7,094 nt of DNA from Ilumatobacteraceae bacterium (GTDB taxonomy: Bacteria; Actinomycetota; Acidimicrobiia; Acidimicrobiales; Ilumatobacteraceae), in contig JAIOXC010000068.1 of NCBI GenBank assembly GCA_021741795.1, positions 1 to 7,094 on the forward strand, written 5' to 3'. This document shows, in pieces, positions 4,221 through 7,094 of the stretch. How positions within the stretch are numbered: the stretch's first letter is position 1; each line of letters opens with the position of its first letter. Made by a program: the position numbers and the translations under genes. The notes below the pieces were generated by a model. The model made no database searches. It was not told the origin of the DNA and saw only the letters and a program-made list of their open reading frames with translations.

Positions 4221-6920
4221 GTGCAATTGATGGTCCTCGATGGCAACTCGCTCGCATACCGGGCGTTCTTTGCTCTGCCGACCGATATGACAACGGCGAG
4301 CGGACAAGTGACCAATTCGGTGTACGGCTTTTGTTCAATGCTCTTGACACTGATGAAGGACCACAAGCCAGATGGTGTGATTGTGGTGTTCGATCGAAAA
4401 GAAAAAACCTTTCGGCACGAAGCCGCGCCAGAGTACAAAGCACAACGCGAAGCGCAGCCAGACATCTTGTATCAGCAAATGGACATCATTAAAGAGATGC
4501 TCGAGGTGATGGGCATTGCTGCTATCGATGCCGCCGGTTTTGAAGGTGACGATTTGATTGCCACTATCGCGGAAAAAGCAGAGCAAGCAGGCGAAGACCT
4601 GCTGATCGTGACGGGCGACCGAGACACGTATCAACTGGTGCGTGACCCACATATTCGTGTGTTGTATAACAAGCGTGGTGTGAGTGACTATGCGTTATAC
4701 GACGAAGCAGGAATTGTTGAGCGCACTGGAGTGACGCCGGCACAATATTCGCAGTATGCGGCGTTGCGAGGCGACCCTAGTGACAATTTGGATGGCGTGC
4801 CGGGTGTTGGCGAAAAGACTGCAGCCAAATTGATGGTGAAGTATCACGACATCGTGTCTGTTTTTGATGCAGCAGATGAGCAGACACCAAAGTTGAAACA
4901 AGGATTGCTCGAAAGTCGCGAACGAGTGTTGCGCAATGCTCAACTGATGGTGCTGCGCCGCGATGCTCCAGTAGCGATTGACATCACTCAGACAGCGCCC
5001 CGCCCAAGAATGGGCGAGCTGAAGACAATGTTCGAGACCCTCGAGTTTAAATCGATGTTCGCTCGGGCCAAAACAGTTTTTCGCGACGCTCCGTTGGCAG
5101 AAACAAAATCGGTGCGCGATTCTGTTGTTGAGTCTGTGGTTGGGTCTGATTCTGATTGCATCGCTGCAAAGACTGAACGCTGCGAAAATGTTGCGTATGC
5201 AGTTGCGGTTCTTGCCAAGATTGCGAAACTTGATTGCGCCGATGTCGGTGTTGGTTGGTTTGGTGAGCCTGGACGTAGCGCATTAGATGGCATTGCGATC
5301 GTCGTCGACGCGTCTGCATCGGCTGTGGCGTGGATCGGTGTAGACGTATTAAGAAACAAGGCAGTGCTCGATGGTTTAGGTGCACTGGCAAAGATTCGCA
5401 CACACCATGCAAAGCCGTTACTGAAGTGGCTGATGGATCACGGTGTTGATCTGAAGTCGATCACGCTCGATACCGCGATCGCTGCGTACTTGCTCGACCC
5501 CAGTGACAACAAGTTCGATATTCAAGAGGTGTTGGGGCGTTATACCAATTTCAACATTCAAGTTGGTGGGGCAGAGGAATCTGGTCAACTGGATTTTGGT
5601 TCGACCAACACAGACAATTCGCAGCGCATCTGTGACGAAGCGTTAGCGGTTGGTTTGATTGCTGGTCCGATTCTCAAGGCTCTCGACAGTCAGGGAGTAT
5701 CGAAACTCTATGCAGAAGTGGAAATGCCGCTCGTGCGGGTGTTGGCGCGAATGGAACGCGATGGCATAGCCGTGGACGTCAAGCAGTTGACTGCTATCAA
5801 CGAGAACTTAAAGGCGCACGTTGCGCGACTTACATCAGTGCTACACGAACATGCTGGTCGTCCGTTCAATATCAATTCGCCGAATCAGTTGCGGGAAATT
5901 TTATTTGAAGAGAAAAAACTCTCGCCGGGTAAAAAGACAAAGACGGGTTTCAGCACCGACGCTGCGACGTTGGAGAAGATTCGTGATCAGTGGCCCGAAT
6001 TTATTGACCCACTTTTGGAGTACCGAGAATTTGAAAAACTTCGGTCAACCTACGGTCAGGGACTACTTGACTCGGTTGGTGCGGATGGTCGGATACATGC
6101 GACATTCAATCAAACCGTTGCTCGCACCGGCCGACTGTCAAGCGACCAACCGAACTTGCACAATATTCCTGTTCGCTCAGACGAGGGCAAAGTGTTTCGC
6201 ACTGCGTTCATTCCGACAAAGGGCTGTGAGTTTTTGGTTGCCGACTATAACCAGATCGAACTTCGGTGCATTGCTCATCTTGCCAATGACCCAGGCTTGA
6301 TTGATGCATTTACTCGTGGTATCGATGTGCACAGTGCAACTGCTTCGCGACTGTTCAACGTTAAGGAGTCTGATGTATCGAGCGAACAACGTTCTCAATC
6401 AAAGATGGTGTCCTACGGGCTTGCCTACGGGATGGAGGCATACGGTCTGAGTCAGCGACTCAGTGTGGGAGTTGGGGAAGCCTCAGCGATTCTGGACGCG
6501 TATTTCGTTGCGTTCCCCAACGTCAAGCAATACATGGACGACACCGTTGAACAGGCTCGCAAGCGTGGCTACACCGAAACATTGTTTGGCAGGCGTAGAC
6601 CGATACCCGAACTCAATAGCAGCAACTTTCGAATTCGCCAAGCAGGAGAGCGTCAGGCAATGAACGCAGGTATTCAGGGTCTTGCCGCCGACATCTTCAA
6701 GATTGCTTTAGTGCGCATCAGCGACGCCTTTGAGACAGCCAACTTGACGAGCCGCGTGATTTTGCAGGTGCATGATGAAGTCATTATCGAAGCCGTTGCA
6801 AGCGAGAAAGCGGTGGTGGAAGAGATCGTTTTGACCCAGATGAAGCAGGCCGCAAGCCTCAAGGTGCCACTCGAGGTGCACAGCGCTTGGGGCAATTCAT
6901 GGGCCAGTGCCAAAAGCTAG
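4221..6920 (+). CDS. polA: DNA polymerase I, with an apparently inactive proofreading domain
   Basis: An 899-residue Pol I that fills gaps and removes RNA primers in replication and repair. The 5' nuclease (about 1-285) keeps its acidic metal ligands: Asp7, Asp58 in VFDRK, GFEGDD at 106-111, TGDRDT at 131-136 and GDPSDN at 184-189, with the helix-hairpin-helix PGVGEKTA. The middle domain (about 320-490) has the 3'-5' exonuclease fold region but no Asp-x-Glu exo I motif. The polymerase domain (about 495-899) has RTGRLSSDQPNLHNIP (635-650), motif A DYNQIELR (Asp675; the usual Ser is Asn677), motif B with Lys728, Tyr732 and Tyr736, and motif C VHDE (850-853). Tyr732 stands where E. coli has Phe762. 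The GTG start is chosen from the ribosome binding site and because MQLMVLDGNSLAYRAF fits the family. It follows pdtaR by 40 nt. Confidence 0.97.
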   Translation: MQLMVLDGNSLAYRAFFALPTDMTTASGQVTNSVYGFCSMLLTLMKDHKPDGVIVVFDRKEKTFRHEAAPEYKAQREAQPDILYQQMDIIKEMLEVMGIAAIDAAGFEGDDLIATIAEKAEQAGEDLLIVTGDRDTYQLVRDPHIRVLYNKRGVSDYALYDEAGIVERTGVTPAQYSQYAALRGDPSDNLDGVPGVGEKTAAKLMVKYHDIVSVFDAADEQTPKLKQGLLESRERVLRNAQLMVLRRDAPVAIDITQTAPRPRMGELKTMFETLEFKSMFARAKTVFRDAPLAETKSVRDSVVESVVGSDSDCIAAKTERCENVAYAVAVLAKIAKLDCADVGVGWFGEPGRSALDGIAIVVDASASAVAWIGVDVLRNKAVLDGLGALAKIRTHHAKPLLKWLMDHGVDLKSITLDTAIAAYLLDPSDNKFDIQEVLGRYTNFNIQVGGAEESGQLDFGSTNTDNSQRICDEALAVGLIAGPILKALDSQGVSKLYAEVEMPLVRVLARMERDGIAVDVKQLTAINENLKAHVARLTSVLHEHAGRPFNINSPNQLREILFEEKKLSPGKKTKTGFSTDAATLEKIRDQWPEFIDPLLEYREFEKLRSTYGQGLLDSVGADGRIHATFNQTVARTGRLSSDQPNLHNIPVRSDEGKVFRTAFIPTKGCEFLVADYNQIELRCIAHLANDPGLIDAFTRGIDVHSATASRLFNVKESDVSSEQRSQSKMVSYGLAYGMEAYGLSQRLSVGVGEASAILDAYFVAFPNVKQYMDDTVEQARKRGYTETLFGRRRPIPELNSSNFRIRQAGERQAMNAGIQGLAADIFKIALVRISDAFETANLTSRVILQVHDEVIIEAVASEKAVVEEIVLTQMKQAASLKVPLEVHSAWGNSWASAKS

Positions 6921-6921
6921 T

Positions 6922-6950
6922 GCTACTAGCTAGTGCAGTGGGCTAGTAGC
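6922..6950 (+). terminator. CTAG-rich 9-bp hairpin directly after polA
   Basis: GCTACTAGC (6922-6930) and GCTAGTAGC (6942-6950) are perfect inverse complements around an 11-nt loop, starting one nucleotide after the polA stop codon. No U-tract follows (the next bases are CCTGAAATA), so it is not a classical intrinsic terminator; tailless hairpin terminators have been proposed in actinobacteria. It could equally protect the polA mRNA 3' end or form part of the leader of the next gene. The hairpin is seen directly; termination is inference. Confidence 0.45.
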
Positions 6951-6986
6951 CCTGAAATATCTGCAGAGTCTGACTGGTAGCGTGAT

Positions 6987-7002
6987 CCTGCTTTACCGCA
7001 GG
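6987..7002 (+). other. Small hairpin in the leader of the last gene
   Basis: CCTGC and GCAGG pair around the six-nucleotide loop TTTACC, about 55 nt before the start codon at 7057. It may belong to the 5' untranslated region of the probable rpsA. The rest of the 136-nt gap holds the palindrome TCTGCAGA (6960-6967), a TANNNT-like TAGCGT at 6978-6983 without a matching -35, and an isolated Shine-Dalgarno-like AAAGAGGTG at 7016-7024. Confidence 0.3.
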
Positions 7003-7056
7003 TAGAGCCGCCTTGAAAGAGGTGCAACCGATCCCATCCACCGAAAGTACGTATTC

Positions 7057-7094
7057 ATGTCTGATCTTCAATTAATGCAAAGCCCTCCAATGGG
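7057..7094 (+). CDS. Start of a gene cut by the window edge, probably ribosomal protein S1
   Basis: Twelve codons are visible (MSDLQLMQSPPM, then a partial codon). The frame has a stop upstream at 7003-7005 and no other ATG, GTG or TTG start before 7057; in-frame ATGs at 7075 and 7090 are later alternatives. The assignment to rpsA rests on position: polA is followed by rpsA in M. tuberculosis and many other actinobacteria. The visible residues do not reach an S1 domain, so sequence alone does not prove it. The ribosome binding site is weak: GAAAG ending nine nucleotides before the ATG. Confidence 0.5.
   Translation, partial: MSDLQLMQSPPM

Noticed and set aside
3967..4465. Two overlapping minus-strand open frames across the pdtaR-polA junction
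   Set aside because: They are antisense to conserved genes, and their compositions (rich in Arg, Ser, Cys) are what the reverse frames of such genes give.
6987..7002. The hexaloop hairpin as an ANTAR (PdtaR) target RNA
   Set aside because: ANTAR targets are paired hairpins with a conserved A at loop position 1 and G at position 4. This loop is TTTACC and no second matching hairpin lies nearby.
7022..7075. A 17-codon GTG-started frame in the leader of the last gene
   Set aside because: Its only Shine-Dalgarno-like sequence overlaps the start codon itself, so it has no workable ribosome binding site, and it overlaps the better-placed ATG frame.
1..7094. A defence, mobile or secondary-metabolite system
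   Set aside because: Every sizeable frame with a protein-like pattern is a core gene or the one small coiled-coil protein. There are no transposase, integrase, phage, toxin-antitoxin or CRISPR repeat signatures.

Overview
The window reads as ordinary bacterial chromosome, most likely from an actinobacterium (Actinomycetota). The basis is the run of an ANTAR response regulator (PdtaR type), polA and a probable rpsA, an arrangement close to the Rv1626-polA-rpsA region of Mycobacterium tuberculosis. Pol I also has a Tyr in its O-helix and no catalytic proofreading residues, both familiar in this phylum. Base composition looks balanced rather than very GC-rich, which would suit a freshwater or marine Acidimicrobiia-like lineage, but that placement is inference. 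I see no mobile element, CRISPR array, phage gene or broken gene.

Left part, minus strand (1-2986): a tightly packed type II fatty-acid synthesis cluster transcribed leftward, fabD, fabH, fabG, with gaps of 11 and 13 nt. After a 94-nt gap, the first three codons of another gene with a strong ribosome binding site run off the left edge; from the usual gene order it is probably the acyl carrier protein. FabD loads malonyl groups onto ACP, FabH starts the chain and FabG reduces the 3-keto intermediate. FabD is unusual: it has about 85 extra C-terminal residues that look like a biotinyl/lipoyl-type barrel-sandwich domain without the lysine that would carry the cofactor. This is the most interesting item in the window.

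Middle (2987-3577): a 176-nt divergent intergenic region with a small array of inverted and direct half-sites, then a complete tRNA-Leu(CAA) with encoded CCA. Five nucleotides after the tRNA begins a small, highly charged, coiled-coil protein of unknown function.

Right part, plus strand (3590-7094): pdtaR (receiver plus ANTAR RNA-binding domain), then polA (complete DNA polymerase I, GTG start), then a 136-nt leader with a CTAG-rich 9-bp hairpin and a smaller hairpin, and finally the first 12 codons of a gene that by position is probably rpsA (ribosomal protein S1). All plus-strand genes could be read in series from the tRNA promoter, though polA and rpsA probably also have their own promoters.
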